A program made the position numbers and the translations under genes. From contig NZ_CP090095.1 in assembly GCF_021391675.1 (NCBI RefSeq), forward strand, positions 873,501-937,500: DNA of 64,000 nt. The letters are read 5' to 3'. This document shows, piece by piece, positions 26,635 to 37,840 of this stretch. Position 1 is the stretch's first letter. Each line of letters starts with the position of its first letter. The notes beneath the pieces are model-generated. The model was not told the DNA's origin. It was given only the letters and a program-made list of their open reading frames with translations, and made no database searches. The stretch comes from Neorhizobium galegae (lineage in GTDB: Bacteria; Pseudomonadota; Alphaproteobacteria; Rhizobiales; Rhizobiaceae).

Positions 26635-26879
26635 GATCGGATCCACACGTTACAAATCACCGACCGGACGCCCCTCAAACACTTGGATAATTTGGCGTCG
26701 GTGTTGACGAACATGGTGACCGCGAGGTGAAAGCGAATGGTAAACGGGTGGAACATTCAAAGCCGGCCGGCCTATAAACCTTTTGGCAGGGTTACCGCCC
26801 GGTTTTGAAACATGGTTGACCAATGTTAAAGCCGGCCAAAACCCGTTAATCGCAGGGGTCGAGTCAAAGGGAATCGGGA

Positions 26880-27509
26880 ATGGAAAAGGCGGGCATCATC
26901 GTCGGCGAAGACGGCAAGGGGCGTTGCGCCTGGCATGGCGGCCTGGAAGACTACCGGCACTATCACGACGAGGAATGGGGCCGGCCGGTGACCGACGATA
27001 TCCGCCTGTTCGAGAAGATCTGCCTGGAAGGTTTCCAGTCCGGCCTGTCCTGGCTGACGATCTTGAGGAAGCGCGAGAATTTCCGCACCGCCTTTGCCGG
27101 TTTCGATTTCGTCGAGGTCGCGCGGTTCGGCGAGGCGGATATCGCCCGCTGCCTGGCCGATGCCGGCATCATCCGCCATCGCGGCAAGATCGTCTCGACC
27201 ATCAACAACGCCGCCCGTGCCATCGAACTGCGAGACGAGTTTGGCTCGCTCGCCAAGTTCTTCTGGAGCTTCGAGCCAGGCCCGCATCTGCGTCCGGCCG
27301 TGATGGATCTCGCGACGCTGAGGGCTAACCCCACCACGCCCGTGTCCGTACAATTGTCGAAAGTCCTGAAGAAGCGCGGCTGGTCCTTCGTCGGACCGAC
27401 TACCGTCTACGCCTTCATGCAGGCCATGGGCATGGTCAACGACCATCTCGACGGCTGCTTTTGCCGGCGCGAAGTCGATGAACTCAGGCTGAAGTTCAGG
27501 CGCCCGTGA
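26880..27509 (+). CDS. tag: DNA-3-methyladenine glycosylase I
   Basis: Tag removes 3-methyladenine from alkylated DNA, starting base-excision repair in the cytoplasm. The 209-residue protein has the family landmarks: RCAWHGG at the N-terminus with the first zinc Cys, YHDEEWGRP near residue 30 with the zinc His, EGFQSGLSWLTILRKRENFR near residue 56, and the C-terminal FVGPTTVYAFMQAMGMVNDH with HLDGCFC supplying the remaining zinc His and Cys. It is followed by a convergent HAD gene, the two coding ends overlapping by 14 bp. Confidence 0.95.
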   Translation: MEKAGIIVGEDGKGRCAWHGGLEDYRHYHDEEWGRPVTDDIRLFEKICLEGFQSGLSWLTILRKRENFRTAFAGFDFVEVARFGEADIARCLADAGIIRHRGKIVSTINNAARAIELRDEFGSLAKFFWSFEPGPHLRPAVMDLATLRANPTTPVSVQLSKVLKKRGWSFVGPTTVYAFMQAMGMVNDHLDGCFCRREVDELRLKFRRP

Positions 27510-28200
27510 TTTCCGACAGCACCGATCCCAGTTCGCCCAGATGTTCGATCTGGCGGAAGCGCGGCGCTGTGGTCGGCGCGTCCACATGTTCCAGAACCCA
27601 GGTCAGCGCATGCGGCACGAACACGCCGTAGCTCCCGGCCGCGATCGCCGGCACGATGTCGGATTTCAGCGAATTGCCGACCATCATCGCCCGTTCAGGC
27701 CCGTCCGCCACTTTCGAGAAGATGCGGCGATAGGTGGTGGCGTTCTTCTCGCTGACGATCTCGACCGCATCGAAGAAATCGCCGAGGCCCGACTGGGCAA
27801 GCTTGCGCTCCTGGTCGAACAGGTCGCCCTTGGTGATCAGCACCAGCAGATATTCGCCGTTCAGAGCTTGAAGCGTCTCTTCCACATGCGGCAGGGTCTC
27901 GACCGGATGGCGCAAAAGGTCGCGGCCGATATCGAGGATCTCGCTGATCGTCCTGGTCGGCACCTTGCCGTCGGTGATCTCGATCGCCGTCTCGATCATC
28001 GACAGGGTGAAACCTTTGATGCCGAAACCGTAATGGGAAAGATTGCGCTTTTCCGCTTCCAGCAGCCGCTCCGCAATATGCGTGCCTTCGGCGAACTCAC
28101 CGAGCAGCTTGGCGAAGTGCTCCTCCGTCAGCCGGTAATACTGTTCGTTCTGCCAGAGCGTATCGTCGGCATCGAAGCCGATGGCGGTAATAGGGCGCAT
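27496..28200 (-). CDS. HAD family hydrolase
   Basis: A 234-residue haloacid-dehalogenase-fold phosphatase. Motif I is FDADDTLW near residue 9 with the nucleophile and acid Asp; motif II is LITKGD near residue 121 with the conserved Thr; motif III Lys is in the RKLAQSGLGDFF region; motif IV is MVGNSLKSD near residue 173. A helical C1 cap follows motif I. Members are phosphatases of small metabolites, and no specific substrate is indicated by the sequence or neighbours. Its 3' end overlaps the end of tag by 14 bp in the opposite direction. Confidence 0.85.
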   Translation of the reverse strand: MRPITAIGFDADDTLWQNEQYYRLTEEHFAKLLGEFAEGTHIAERLLEAEKRNLSHYGFGIKGFTLSMIETAIEITDGKVPTRTISEILDIGRDLLRHPVETLPHVEETLQALNGEYLLVLITKGDLFDQERKLAQSGLGDFFDAVEIVSEKNATTYRRIFSKVADGPERAMMVGNSLKSDIVPAIAAGSYGVFVPHALTWVLEHVDAPTTAPRFRQIEHLGELGSVLSEITGA

Positions 28201-28296
28201 GGATCTGCCTCCATCCGCTCATATGGCGAAAAAGGGGGCGCCGGGCAAGATGAAAGCCTGCCCGGCGCGTCTGTAAAGAAATCAACCGCGCCGACA

Positions 28297-29103
28297 TCAC
28301 AAGGCGATGACATCGTGCACCGCCTGATACTCCTTGCTGAGCTCGCCATAAGGCGCGACCGGCCAGGTCCAAGCCCGTTTCGCCGCCGGCGCCGGCACGC
28401 CATAGAACAGGTCGGCCTCTTCCAGCACCTGGCCCGCCCGATCGGTGACGCGATAGGCGGTATCGGTGATCAGAGCCGTTTTGCAGGGCAGTGCGATGAG
28501 GCCATCGAGATGCGCCCGGACCAGTCGCTGCAAGATTTCCTCGCGCGCGGACAAGATTTCCTCGCGCGCGGAACTGTTTTCGGCCTCTAGCCGGCGTTTC
28601 GAACCCACCCCGATCTGCGACAGGATATTGGCCGAAACGACGAGATCGAGATACGGCACCTGCCGCAGGAACGACAGCGGCTCGGGATCTTTGGCAGCGA
28701 CCGCATCGTCGAAGCCGGAGAGGTCGCGTGAAATCAGCCGGACATTCGCGAACCGCTTCGCCTTCAGCCGCATCCGCACGCTCGCCAGATGCACGAGATC
28801 GACCAGCACCACCGTATCGAATTTTGCCGAAAGATCGTCGATCGGCACGTCGCGCAGCAGGCCCGAACCCAGCACGACGCAGGTCCGCCGCTGCTTCATC
28901 CCGGCGACCGTCTCGCGAATGAAGGTCTTGCAGTTCTCCTCATGCGCTGCCCAATCCTTCGCGCACCGCCCGGCCCGCGACCATAGGCTGACGGACGAAC
29001 GGATGAAGGGACGGAATTGCTTCGGCGTGACCAGCGAGGTCGCGACGTATTGGATGGCTTCGGTGAGCATGGGGCACGGATAGCAGCCGAAGCGATTCTT
29101 CAC
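28297..29103 (-). CDS. Conserved protein with Rossmann-like (methyltransferase-like) core, function unknown
   Basis: I do not recognise a named family. The 268-residue product (or 257 if it starts at the ATG at 29070; GTG at 29103 is used here) is cytoplasmic. Residues 68-105 read CVVLGSGLLRDVPIDDL, then VVLVDLVHL, like motif I and the acidic loop of a Rossmann methyltransferase-type fold, and DLVVSANILSQIG near residue 160 resembles motif IV of such enzymes. Cysteines occur near the N-terminus. An in-frame 21-bp tandem duplication encodes SAREEIL twice near residues 178-191. It sits between a HAD gene and hisS; divergent hisS starts about 90 bp away. Confidence 0.6.
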   Translation of the reverse strand: MKNRFGCYPCPMLTEAIQYVATSLVTPKQFRPFIRSSVSLWSRAGRCAKDWAAHEENCKTFIRETVAGMKQRRTCVVLGSGLLRDVPIDDLSAKFDTVVLVDLVHLASVRMRLKAKRFANVRLISRDLSGFDDAVAAKDPEPLSFLRQVPYLDLVVSANILSQIGVGSKRRLEAENSSAREEILSAREEILQRLVRAHLDGLIALPCKTALITDTAYRVTDRAGQVLEEADLFYGVPAPAAKRAWTWPVAPYGELSKEYQAVHDVIAL

Positions 29104-29195
29104 CAGCCGCCGCCCTTGCCGCTCCGGCCTCTATCCTCTAAGAAACCGCACACAAATCCGGCCTCTCCGGGGCCTTTGGCAATGGAATTCCGATC

Positions 29196-30812
29196 ATGAA
29201 CGACAAGAGCAAGAAGCCCCAGAAACTTAAGGCCCGTCTGCCGCGCGGCTTCGTCGATCGTTCCGCCGCCGATATCCATGCCACCAACGAGATGACCGCG
29301 AAGATCCGCGAGGTCTACGAGCGCTACGGTTTCGATCCGGTCGAGACGCCGCTGTTCGAATATACCGATGCGCTCGGAAAATTCCTGCCCGACAGCGACC
29401 GCCCGAACGAGGGCGTGTTCTCGCTGCAGGACGATGACGACCAGTGGATGAGCCTGCGCTACGACCTGACGGCGCCACTCGCCCGCCATGTCGCAGAGAA
29501 TTTCAACGAGATCCAGCTGCCGTTCCGCACCTACCGCGCCGGCTACGTCTTCCGTAACGAAAAGCCAGGCCCGGGCCGTTTCCGCCAGTTCATGCAGTTC
29601 GACGCCGATACGGTCGGCGCGCCGGGCGTCCAGGCGGATGCCGAAATGTGCATGATGATGGCGGACACGATGGAAGCCCTCGGCATCAAGCGCGGCGACT
29701 ACGTGATCCGCGTCAACAACCGCAAGGTTCTGGACGGCGTCATGGAGGCGATCGGGCTTGGCGGCGAGGATAAGGCAGGCCAGCGGCTCAACGTGCTGCG
29801 TGCCATCGATAAGCTCGATAAGTTTGGTCCGGAAGGGGTCAGGCTGTTGCTCGGCGCGGGCCGCAAGGATGAATCGGGAGACTTCACCAAGGGCGCGGGC
29901 CTCGGTGATGATCAGATTACACGTCTTCTCTCGTCGTATCTTGGTACAAGCTTTCGAAGCGGCTCAGCCGAGACAACGCAGAAAGCGGAAGCTGCAGGCG
30001 AAAAGTCCCCGATTGCCAACATTGAGGGAGAAAACACTTTTCCCGATGATGCAATGACGTTCGGATTTTGGCGTCAAGCCACGGAAGGTTCCTCCGTTGG
30101 AACCGAAGGTGTAGCCGAACTGGAATTGATGGCTGGGATATGCAGAGCCGCTGGCTACGGTCCAGGTCGGATCTTTTTCGATTCATCCGTCGTCCGTGGT
30201 CTCGAATACTACACCGGCCCGGTCTTCGAAGCCGAACTCCTCTTCGACGTCACCAATGAAAAAGGCGAAAAGGTCGTCTTCGGTTCCGTCGGCGGCGGCG
30301 GACGATACGACGGCCTCGTGTCGCGCTTCATGGGCCAGCCGGTCCCGGCGACGGGTTTCTCAATCGGCGTTTCCCGCCTGATGACGGCGCTGAAGAACCT
30401 CGGCAAGCTCGGCCAGGACCAAGTGATAGCCCCGGTTCTCGTGACCGTGATGGATGGCGATGTCGACAGCATGGGCCGTTACCAGCGTTTTACTCAGGCG
30501 CTGCGCAACGAAGGCATCCGTGCCGAAATGTACCAGGGCAACTGGAAGAAATTCGGCAACCAGCTGAAATATGCCGACCGCCGCGGCTGCCCGATCGCCA
30601 TCATCCAGGGCGGCGACGAGCGGGCGCAGGGCGTCGTGCAGCTGAAGGACCTGATCGAAGGCAAGCGCCTCTCCGGCGAGATCGAGGACAATGCGAGCTG
30701 GCGCGAGGCGCGTGTAGCGCAGGAAACCGTTCCGGAGGCGGATCTGGTGGCCAAGGTGAAGGAGATTCTGGCCGCGCAGGCGGAGGATCGGAAAAGGGCG
30801 GGCAATGCGTAG
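29196..30812 (+). CDS. hisS: Histidyl-tRNA synthetase
   Basis: HisS charges tRNA-His with histidine using ATP. The 538-residue class II synthetase shows motif 1 around [17 protein letters not shown], motif 2 [25 protein letters not shown] near residues 112-136, the HisA signature [14 protein letters not shown] near residue 334, and motif 3 [13 protein letters not shown] near residue 366. The anticodon-binding domain follows. The protein is longer than the E. coli form (424), with an extended insertion domain. Bases about 29915-30195, in that insertion domain, have lower GC and unusual codons compared with the rest of the gene. hisZ and hisG follow in the same direction, an order typical of rhizobia. 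Confidence 0.95.
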   Translation: MNDKSKKPQKLKARLPRGFVDRSAADIHATNEMTAKIREVYERYGFDPVETPLFEYTDALGKFLPDSDRPNEGVFSLQDDDDQWMSLRYDLTAPLARHVAENFNEIQLPFRTYRAGYVFRNEKPGPGRFRQFMQFDADTVGAPGVQADAEMCMMMADTMEALGIKRGDYVIRVNNRKVLDGVMEAIGLGGEDKAGQRLNVLRAIDKLDKFGPEGVRLLLGAGRKDESGDFTKGAGLGDDQITRLLSSYLGTSFRSGSAETTQKAEAAGEKSPIANIEGENTFPDDAMTFGFWRQATEGSSVGTEGVAELELMAGICRAAGYGPGRIFFDSSVVRGLEYYTGPVFEAELLFDVTNEKGEKVVFGSVGGGGRYDGLVSRFMGQPVPATGFSIGVSRLMTALKNLGKLGQDQVIAPVLVTVMDGDVDSMGRYQRFTQALRNEGIRAEMYQGNWKKFGNQLKYADRRGCPIAIIQGGDERAQGVVQLKDLIEGKRLSGEIEDNASWREARVAQETVPEADLVAKVKEILAAQAEDRKRAGNA

Positions 30813-30819
30813 TCGTAGA

Positions 30820-30971
30820 CCCTTCCCCAACCCCTCCCCACAAGGGGGAGGGGCTTCGCGCCGCGCTGGCCTGCCCAAATCAGCCCGCCCACATTCGGTG
30901 ACGTCGGTGATCGCGCTCTTCGAGTGTCGCGGGTTAGTCCCTCCCCCTTGTGGGGAGGGGTTGGGGAGGGG
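30820..30971. repeat. Inverted-repeat element between hisS and hisZ
   Basis: The left arm (30820-30853) containing CCCCAACCCCTCCCCACAAG and the right arm (30939-30971) with its complement form a nearly perfect 30-bp inverted repeat around an 85-bp centre. It is a dispersed rhizobial palindrome, distinct in sequence from the element between glcE and glcF. It carries no gene. Confidence 0.8.
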
Positions 30972-30992
30972 ACTTGTCTCCGGAGCGATCCC

Positions 30993-32114
30993 ATGCCCCT
31001 GATCGACATGCCCGATTTCTCTACCGACCTCCTCGCCGAATTCGCCGCTCGCCGCACCGAGCGGGTCAACACGCCGGTCATCCAGCCGGCCGAACCCTTC
31101 CTCGACATGGCCGGCGAGGATCTGCGCCGCCGCATTTTCCTCACCGAAAGCGAGACCGGCGCCAATCTTTGCCTGCGCCCGGAATTCACCATTCCGGTCT
31201 GCCTGCGCCACATCGAAACCGCCACCGGCACCCCAAAACGGTATTCCTATCTCGGCGAAGTTTTCCGCCAGCGCCGCGAGGGTTCCCATGAATTCTACCA
31301 GGCCGGCATCGAGGATCTCGGGAATAAGGATATCGCCAGTTCCGACGCCCGCGCCATCGGCGATGCGACCGGCATCCTGAAAGCGCTGCTGCCCGGCCGC
31401 AAGCTCGCGCTCACGCTTGGCGACCAGGCGGTGTTCGAGGCGGTCGTCAAGGCGCTCGGCCTGCCGTTCGGCTGGCAGCGGCGGCTGATCCACGCGTTCG
31501 GCGACATGGCCCATCTCGAAGCGCTGCTGGAACGGCTCGCCCGGCCGCAGCCGGTCACCGGCCTCGATCCGCAGATCGCCGAACTGATTGCTTCGGACAA
31601 CGAGACGGATCTCGTCGCCCGCATCGACCGCACCATGCAGGAAACCGGCTATTCCACCAATGCCAGCCGTTCGCCGACCGAGATCGCGAGAAGGCTCAAG
31701 GAAAAGCTGGAACTGGCCGAAACCCGGCTGGACGGCACCGCGCTGCTGCTGCTGCGCGAGTTCCTGACACTGCAATTGCCGCTTGCCGAAGCGCCCGCCG
31801 CTCTGGCCGGCTTTGCCGATGCCGCCGGCCTGAAGCTCGGCGCGGCGGTTTCCCGCTTCGATGCCCGGCTGGCGGCGCTCGCCAATGCCGGCGCCGATCT
31901 CTCGGCCATGACCTACCGCGCCGCCTTCGGCCGTCCGCTCGACTATTATACCGGCCTCGTCTTCGAAGTGACCGAGGCGGGGTCGTCTGCGGTGCTCGCC
32001 GGCGGCGGCCGTTTCGACCGGCTGCTGACCCTGCTCGGCGCCAGGGAACATATCCCGGCGGTCGGTTTCTCGCTCTGGCTCGACCGCATCGAAGCTGCGA
32101 GGGCATCCAGATGA
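30993..32114 (+). CDS. hisZ: ATP phosphoribosyltransferase regulatory subunit HisZ
   Basis: HisZ is a HisS-like protein without synthetase activity that activates the short form of HisG and confers feedback control by histidine. The 373-residue protein has a degenerate class II core: [35 protein letters not shown] near residue 69, [22 protein letters not shown] near residue 88 and the late [13 protein letters not shown] and [10 protein letters not shown] motifs. The anticodon-binding domain of HisS is missing, as expected for HisZ. The frame extends upstream into the palindromic element, but the ATG at 30993 with GGAG upstream is chosen. It overlaps hisG by four bases (ATGA). Confidence 0.94.
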   Translation: MPLIDMPDFSTDLLAEFAARRTERVNTPVIQPAEPFLDMAGEDLRRRIFLTESETGANLCLRPEFTIPVCLRHIETATGTPKRYSYLGEVFRQRREGSHEFYQAGIEDLGNKDIASSDARAIGDATGILKALLPGRKLALTLGDQAVFEAVVKALGLPFGWQRRLIHAFGDMAHLEALLERLARPQPVTGLDPQIAELIASDNETDLVARIDRTMQETGYSTNASRSPTEIARRLKEKLELAETRLDGTALLLLREFLTLQLPLAEAPAALAGFADAAGLKLGAAVSRFDARLAALANAGADLSAMTYRAAFGRPLDYYTGLVFEVTEAGSSAVLAGGGRFDRLLTLLGAREHIPAVGFSLWLDRIEAARASR

Positions 32115-32809
32115 GCACGATCACCATTGCTCTGCCCTCCAAGGGCCGTATCAAGGAAGATACCGCCGAGGTTTTCGAGCGCGCCGGGCTTGCCATTTCC
32201 GCCGTCGGCAACGACCGCTCCTATCGAGGCCGCATCGAGGGAATGGAAGGCGTCGAGATCGCCTATCTCTCGGCCTCCGAGATTGCCCGCGAGCTTGCCA
32301 GCGGCGCCGTCGATTTTGGCGTCACCGGTGAAGATCTGGTGCGCGAAGGCATGGCTGGCGCTGACGGCCGCGTCGAATTCTGCGCCCGCCTCGGCTTCGG
32401 CCAGGCGGATGTGGTCGTCGCCGTGCCGGAAATCTGGCTCGACGTCGAGACCATGGCCGACCTTGGCGACGTGGCGGCGGATTTCCGTGCCCGTCATGGC
32501 CGCCGGCTGGCCATCGCCACCAAATACTGGCGGCTCACCCAGCAGTTCTTTTCGAGCCAGCACGGCATCCAGCTCTACCGCATCGTCGAAAGCCTCGGCG
32601 CCACCGAGGGAGCGCCGGCCGCCGGCCAGGCGGATATCATCGTCGATATCACCTCGACGGGATCGACGCTCAGGGCCAACCACCTGAAGATCCTGTCGGA
32701 TGGCGTGATCCTGAAGTCGGAAGCCTGCCTGGTCAGGGCCCGCAAGCCGGCTCACGAAGAGGATCCGCGGATCGCCAGGATCGTGGAGGCAGTCCGCGCC
32801 GCGCTCTGA
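32111..32809 (+). CDS. hisG: ATP phosphoribosyltransferase, short form
   Basis: HisG catalyses the first step of histidine synthesis, condensing ATP and PRPP. At 232 residues it is the short form lacking the C-terminal ACT-like regulatory domain, so it needs HisZ, which is encoded directly upstream with an ATGA overlap. Visible motifs are [12 protein letters not shown] at the N-terminus, [27 protein letters not shown] near residues 51-77, [17 protein letters not shown] near residue 133, and the PRPP loop region [18 protein letters not shown] near residue 176. Other his genes are not in this window, consistent with their scattered arrangement in rhizobia. Confidence 0.95.
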   Translation: MSTITIALPSKGRIKEDTAEVFERAGLAISAVGNDRSYRGRIEGMEGVEIAYLSASEIARELASGAVDFGVTGEDLVREGMAGADGRVEFCARLGFGQADVVVAVPEIWLDVETMADLGDVAADFRARHGRRLAIATKYWRLTQQFFSSQHGIQLYRIVESLGATEGAPAAGQADIIVDITSTGSTLRANHLKILSDGVILKSEACLVRARKPAHEEDPRIARIVEAVRAAL

Positions 32810-32831
32810 GTTTTGAAGAGGAGGAAGCACG

Positions 32832-33236
32832 ATGCACGTGACCGGTCGATGCCATTGCGGCTATGTGACCTATGAGGCGGAACTCGATCCGAAACGGATC
32901 AGTATCTGCCATTGCACCGATTGCCAGACGCTGAGCGGCTCGCCGTTTCGTGTCACCGCCGTCGTCCCGGAAAGCGATCTGAAGCTTACCGGGCACGAAC
33001 CAAAGCTCTATCGCAAGGTGGCCGAGAGCGGCCGCGTCCGCCAGCAGTATTTCTGCCCCGAATGCGGCTCGCCGCTTTTCGTCAATGGCGAAGGTGAGGC
33101 GGCCAGGATCTGGGGCATCCGCTGGGGCAGTATCGACCAGAGGGCGGAGTTGAAGCCGCAGCGCCAGATCTGGTGTCGCTCGGCCGTTTCCTGGCTGCCC
33201 GAAATGAGCGAACTGCCGACCGTTCAGACCGATTGA
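32832..33236 (+). CDS. GFA/CENP-V family zinc protein
   Basis: A 134-residue protein of the GFA (glutathione-dependent formaldehyde-activating enzyme-like) family with a Mss4-like beta fold. Zinc sites are formed by GRCHCGYVTYEAE near residue 6, ICHCTDCQTLSGSPF near residue 29 and the later FCPECGSPLF near residue 76. Gfa itself forms the S-hydroxymethylglutathione adduct, but many relatives have no proven activity, so a specific role is not claimed. It lies 22 bp after hisG with a GAGGAGGAAG ribosome site and may be co-transcribed with it. Confidence 0.88.
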   Translation: MHVTGRCHCGYVTYEAELDPKRISICHCTDCQTLSGSPFRVTAVVPESDLKLTGHEPKLYRKVAESGRVRQQYFCPECGSPLFVNGEGEAARIWGIRWGSIDQRAELKPQRQIWCRSAVSWLPEMSELPTVQTD

Positions 33237-33240
33237 GATC

Positions 33241-33274
33241 AAAAAAATACCCGCCGGACTTTTCATCCGGCGGG
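33241..33274 (-). terminator. Intrinsic terminator, minus strand (DoxX gene)
   Basis: CCCGCCGGA and TCCGGCGGG form a perfect 9-bp stem; on the minus strand it is followed by an uninterrupted T-run. It also separates the convergent GFA gene. Confidence 0.85.
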
Positions 33275-33301
33275 CAGTCTTGGGCAGGGAATTTCGAAAG
33301 C

Positions 33302-33751
33302 TTAGGCAGCGATTGCGACAGAACCGCGGCGGGCATCGACAGAAAATGCACCGGCGCCGACGGCGGCAAGAGCCAGGAAGCCACCGGCAATCGTCAGGTT
33401 CTTCATCATCATCAGGCTGTTAAAGAGCGTCAGCAGACCGTTGGCGGCCTCCGGGAAGTTCGGGACGTTGATGGCGCCGGAATGGAAGACGAACGCGGTG
33501 AAGGCCGAGAAGAGAGCCAGCAGCAGCGCTGCGATGCGCGTCTGGAAGCCGGTCAGCACGGCAAGGCCGGTGACCAGTTCGAACAGGCCTGCGACATAGG
33601 CGAGCAGCATGCCAGCCGGAAGGCCGGCACCGGTGATCATGCCGGCGGTGCCGGCGGGATCGATCAGCTTCTGGAAACCGGACATGACGAACATGCCGGA
33701 CAGGAGGACGCGGCCGACGAGAAGCAGGGTATTGGTAGCGGTGGTGGACAT
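33302..33751 (-). CDS. DoxX family membrane protein
   Basis: A 149-residue inner-membrane protein with four hydrophobic helices, matching the DoxX family: GRVLLSGMFVMSGFQKLIDPAG near residue 13, then AYVAGLFELVTGLAVLTGFQTR near residue 52 and FSAFTAFVFHSG, followed by a methionine-rich NSLMMMKNLTIAGGFLALA. Members are linked to oxidoreductase complexes and redox homeostasis, but their exact activity is unclear. The frame starts at 33958, but the ATG at 33751 has a GGAGATTTGAA ribosome site and gives a normal family length. A terminator follows. Confidence 0.88.
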   Translation of the reverse strand: MSTTATNTLLLVGRVLLSGMFVMSGFQKLIDPAGTAGMITGAGLPAGMLLAYVAGLFELVTGLAVLTGFQTRIAALLLALFSAFTAFVFHSGAINVPNFPEAANGLLTLFNSLMMMKNLTIAGGFLALAAVGAGAFSVDARRGSVAIAA

Positions 33752-34022
33752 TTCAAATCTCCGGATCAGTGTCTCTGGTTGGACACGCGGGTTAAATTCT
33801 CTGGGACCTATGTGCATCATTTTATCCGTATCCGGAAGATGAACGATGATTGACGGTTTGTTCGATAAAAGGAGACAATCCTTCGCGCGGCCGATGCTCG
33901 CCGCCTCCTGCTCCAGACGGCAGAGAACTCCACGGATGCTCCTCTTTGCTGAACGCAACCTTCAGCGAAGGTTCATCGTTTCCCCATCATGATGCGAGCA
34001 TTGCCGATGAAAGGAGCCCCTC

Positions 34023-34337
34023 ATGAAGAAGATCATCATCACCGCGCTCGCCCTCCTGGTCGCGTCCGCCGTGCCGAGCCTTGCCCAGACCTACCGCAGC
34101 GAGGCGCGGGAAAACCGCCAGGAATACCGCATCTATCGCGGCACGGCCCGGGGTGAACTGACACCGCGCGAATTGCGCAACCTCGCCCGCCAGCAACATC
34201 GCATCGACAGGGCGCAGTCCCGTGCCGGCCGTGATGGCTACATCTCCTATAGGGAGCGTCAGCGGATCGAGCGCATGCAGGACCGCGCTTCGCGCAACAT
34301 CTACCGCAAGAGCAATAATGGCCGCGATATCTACTGA
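34023..34337 (+). CDS. Small exported Arg-rich protein, unknown function
   Basis: A 104-residue protein with a clear Sec signal peptide (MKKIIITALALLVASAVPSLAQ, cleavage near residue 22). The mature ~80 residues are very rich in Arg, Gln and Tyr (RSEARENRQEYRIYRGTARGEL, IDRAQSRAGRDG, ERQRIERMQDRASR) and predicted mostly helical. Similar small basic periplasmic proteins of unknown role are common in Rhizobiaceae; I recognise no domain. A strong AAAGGAG site precedes the ATG. It lies alone between the divergent DoxX gene and a convergent antiporter gene. Confidence 0.7.
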   Translation: MKKIIITALALLVASAVPSLAQTYRSEARENRQEYRIYRGTARGELTPRELRNLARQQHRIDRAQSRAGRDGYISYRERQRIERMQDRASRNIYRKSNNGRDIY

Positions 34338-34465
34338 TTACGGCTATAGAGCCTGGGTCACGGGGCGGCTTTCGGGCCGCCCTTCGCATGTAAAGGAGAA
34401 AGACCTGAAACGCCGATTGCATCGGCATTTCCGCTGCTCGCCACAAATCTTGACGGGACGGCGGA

Positions 34466-36007
34466 TCAGCTCTCCTCGATCCGGCGCGCGTCTTCCGGTA
34501 GGACCGAAAGTTCGCGCCAGTCGATCTCCTCGAGCAGCAGATTGTATTCGTCGACATTGACCTTGTGCACCGAGCGAAGCTTTTCCAACTCTTCCCGCTG
34601 CGCGGCAATCGCCGTCAGGGCCAGCCGCCGGTAGGTCTCGAGCGCGTTGGCATCCTCGATACGGGAGGCGGCCAGCTGCTCGATGCGGAACTTGGAGCGC
34701 AGCAGTTCCGCCTCCGTCTCGGTCGCGCCGTCGAGCCTGGAAAGGCCGGCGAGGGCGATCTTGCCGCGCAGGACGGCGAGTTCGCCATGCCCCTCGGCAC
34801 GGCGGTCGAGGCCGAGCCAGCGGATGATCGGCGTGAGCGTCAGCCCCTGGACGACGAGGGTCGCAAGAACCACCGAAAAAGCGGTCAGCACCACCACGTC
34901 GCGCTGCGGAAAGTCCATCGGCAGGGCAAAGGCGGTCGCAAGCGTCACCAGCCCGCGCATGCCGCACCAGCCGGCCAGCAGCGCCTGCGTCGTCGTCGCG
35001 GGTTCCGGCCTGCCGCGGCTGCGCTCGTGCCAGGCGGTGAGGCGATTGTATCCGACGCAGACGATAAAGCGGACCACGACGACGATCACGATGGTGATCA
35101 GCGAAAACTGCGCGGCATCCCAAAGGTGATCCGCCGGCATCCCGCCGACGATATCGCGAACCTGCATGCCCATCAGCAGGAAGGCCATGACGTTGAGCAC
35201 GAACACGACCGCGGTCCAGACCGCATAGGATTGCACCCGCATGCGGGCCGAGGAGCGCGCTTCGCTGCTTCTCGCAAGCGTCATCGCGAAGGCGACGATG
35301 GCGAGCACCGCCGACAGGCCGAGGCGTTCTGCGACGATCCACAGAAGAAAGGTCTGGACGAACTGCAGGAGGATGCCGCCGAGCGTGCCGGCAACGAAGC
35401 GCGTGAGGTGCCGGACCACCCAGGCGGCAAGGACGCCGAGCAGGATGCCACCCGGGACCGCGACGGAAAGATGCAACGCGACGCCCGTATCGAGGCTGCC
35501 GGCCGATTGCACCGAAAGCGCCGCATCGAATATCAGCAGCGCCGCTGCGTCGTTGAACAGGCTCTCGCCCCGAAGGACCGTATCGGTGGTGCGCGGGATC
35601 GACATCGACGACAGCACCGCCGTCGCCGCTGCGGCATCCGGGGGAGCGACGATCGCACCGAGCACCAGCGCCGCTGCAATCGGCAATCCGGCAAAAGCCC
35701 ATCCCGCAAAGGCGACGACGGCCGCCGTCGCACATACGCCGCCGATCGCAAAGACAAGCAGCGGAACCCAGAACCTGCGGGCCGTCCCGAGCGGAAAATC
35801 GAACGCGGCATCGAGCAGCGCCGGCGCGATGAACAGCGCGAGCGCGGTGTGCGGATCGAGCGAGATATAGGGCATGCCCGGCACCAGCGCGACCGCAGCA
35901 CCCGCCAGCGCCAGCATCGACGGATAGGGCACGGAAAGCCGGCGCGAGATCTGCAGAAGCACGATCGCGACAAGCAGCAGGACGAGCAGGCTCTCGAAGA
36001 AACTCAT
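34466..36007 (-). CDS. Cation:proton antiporter, CPA1 family
   Basis: A 513-residue protein with about 12 hydrophobic helices in residues 1-390 and a hydrophilic, helical C-terminal tail of about 110 residues (EAELLRSKFRIEQLAAS). The transport core has APALLDAAFDFPLG, the VLGAIVAPPDAAAATAVL segment near residue 115 and the GESLFNDAAALLIFD motif near residue 148 with the Asn-Asp pair typical of Na+/H+ exchangers. Expected role is Na+ or K+ export and pH homeostasis at the inner membrane. The frame starts at 36100, but the ATG at 36007 begins the first helix. It reads in the same direction as groEL but is separated by a terminator. Confidence 0.88.
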   Translation of the reverse strand: MSFFESLLVLLLVAIVLLQISRRLSVPYPSMLALAGAAVALVPGMPYISLDPHTALALFIAPALLDAAFDFPLGTARRFWVPLLVFAIGGVCATAAVVAFAGWAFAGLPIAAALVLGAIVAPPDAAAATAVLSSMSIPRTTDTVLRGESLFNDAAALLIFDAALSVQSAGSLDTGVALHLSVAVPGGILLGVLAAWVVRHLTRFVAGTLGGILLQFVQTFLLWIVAERLGLSAVLAIVAFAMTLARSSEARSSARMRVQSYAVWTAVVFVLNVMAFLLMGMQVRDIVGGMPADHLWDAAQFSLITIVIVVVVRFIVCVGYNRLTAWHERSRGRPEPATTTQALLAGWCGMRGLVTLATAFALPMDFPQRDVVVLTAFSVVLATLVVQGLTLTPIIRWLGLDRRAEGHGELAVLRGKIALAGLSRLDGATETEAELLRSKFRIEQLAASRIEDANALETYRRLALTAIAAQREELEKLRSVHKVNVDEYNLLLEEIDWRELSVLPEDARRIEES

Positions 36008-36066
36008 GGCCCGACTGTAATTGCGGTCTGCGTCTTTGTCAGCCGGGCTCCATCCCGCAGACAAAC

Positions 36067-36095
36067 AAAAAGGGCGATCCGAAGACCGCCCTTTT
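36067..36095 (-). terminator. Intrinsic terminator after groEL
   Basis: On the minus strand AAAAGGGCG pairs with CGCCCTTTTT over a short loop, with T-rich sequence following. It closes the groESL operon before the antiporter gene. Confidence 0.85.
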
Positions 36096-36137
36096 CTCAA
36101 CTGAACCGGTTGGCTCAGATGTGAAGACCCGGAGGTC

Positions 36138-37805
<1,668 letters not shown>

Positions 37806-37840
37806 TCAGCGATTTTGGAGGAAGAGCAAACGGCCGGAAA

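Noticed and set aside
34565..36124. 519-codon plus-strand open frame opposite the CPA1 antiporter
   Set aside because: The product is very rich in Arg, His, Asp and Gln with no domain, typical of antisense frames in GC-rich genes; the minus frame encodes a clear antiporter.
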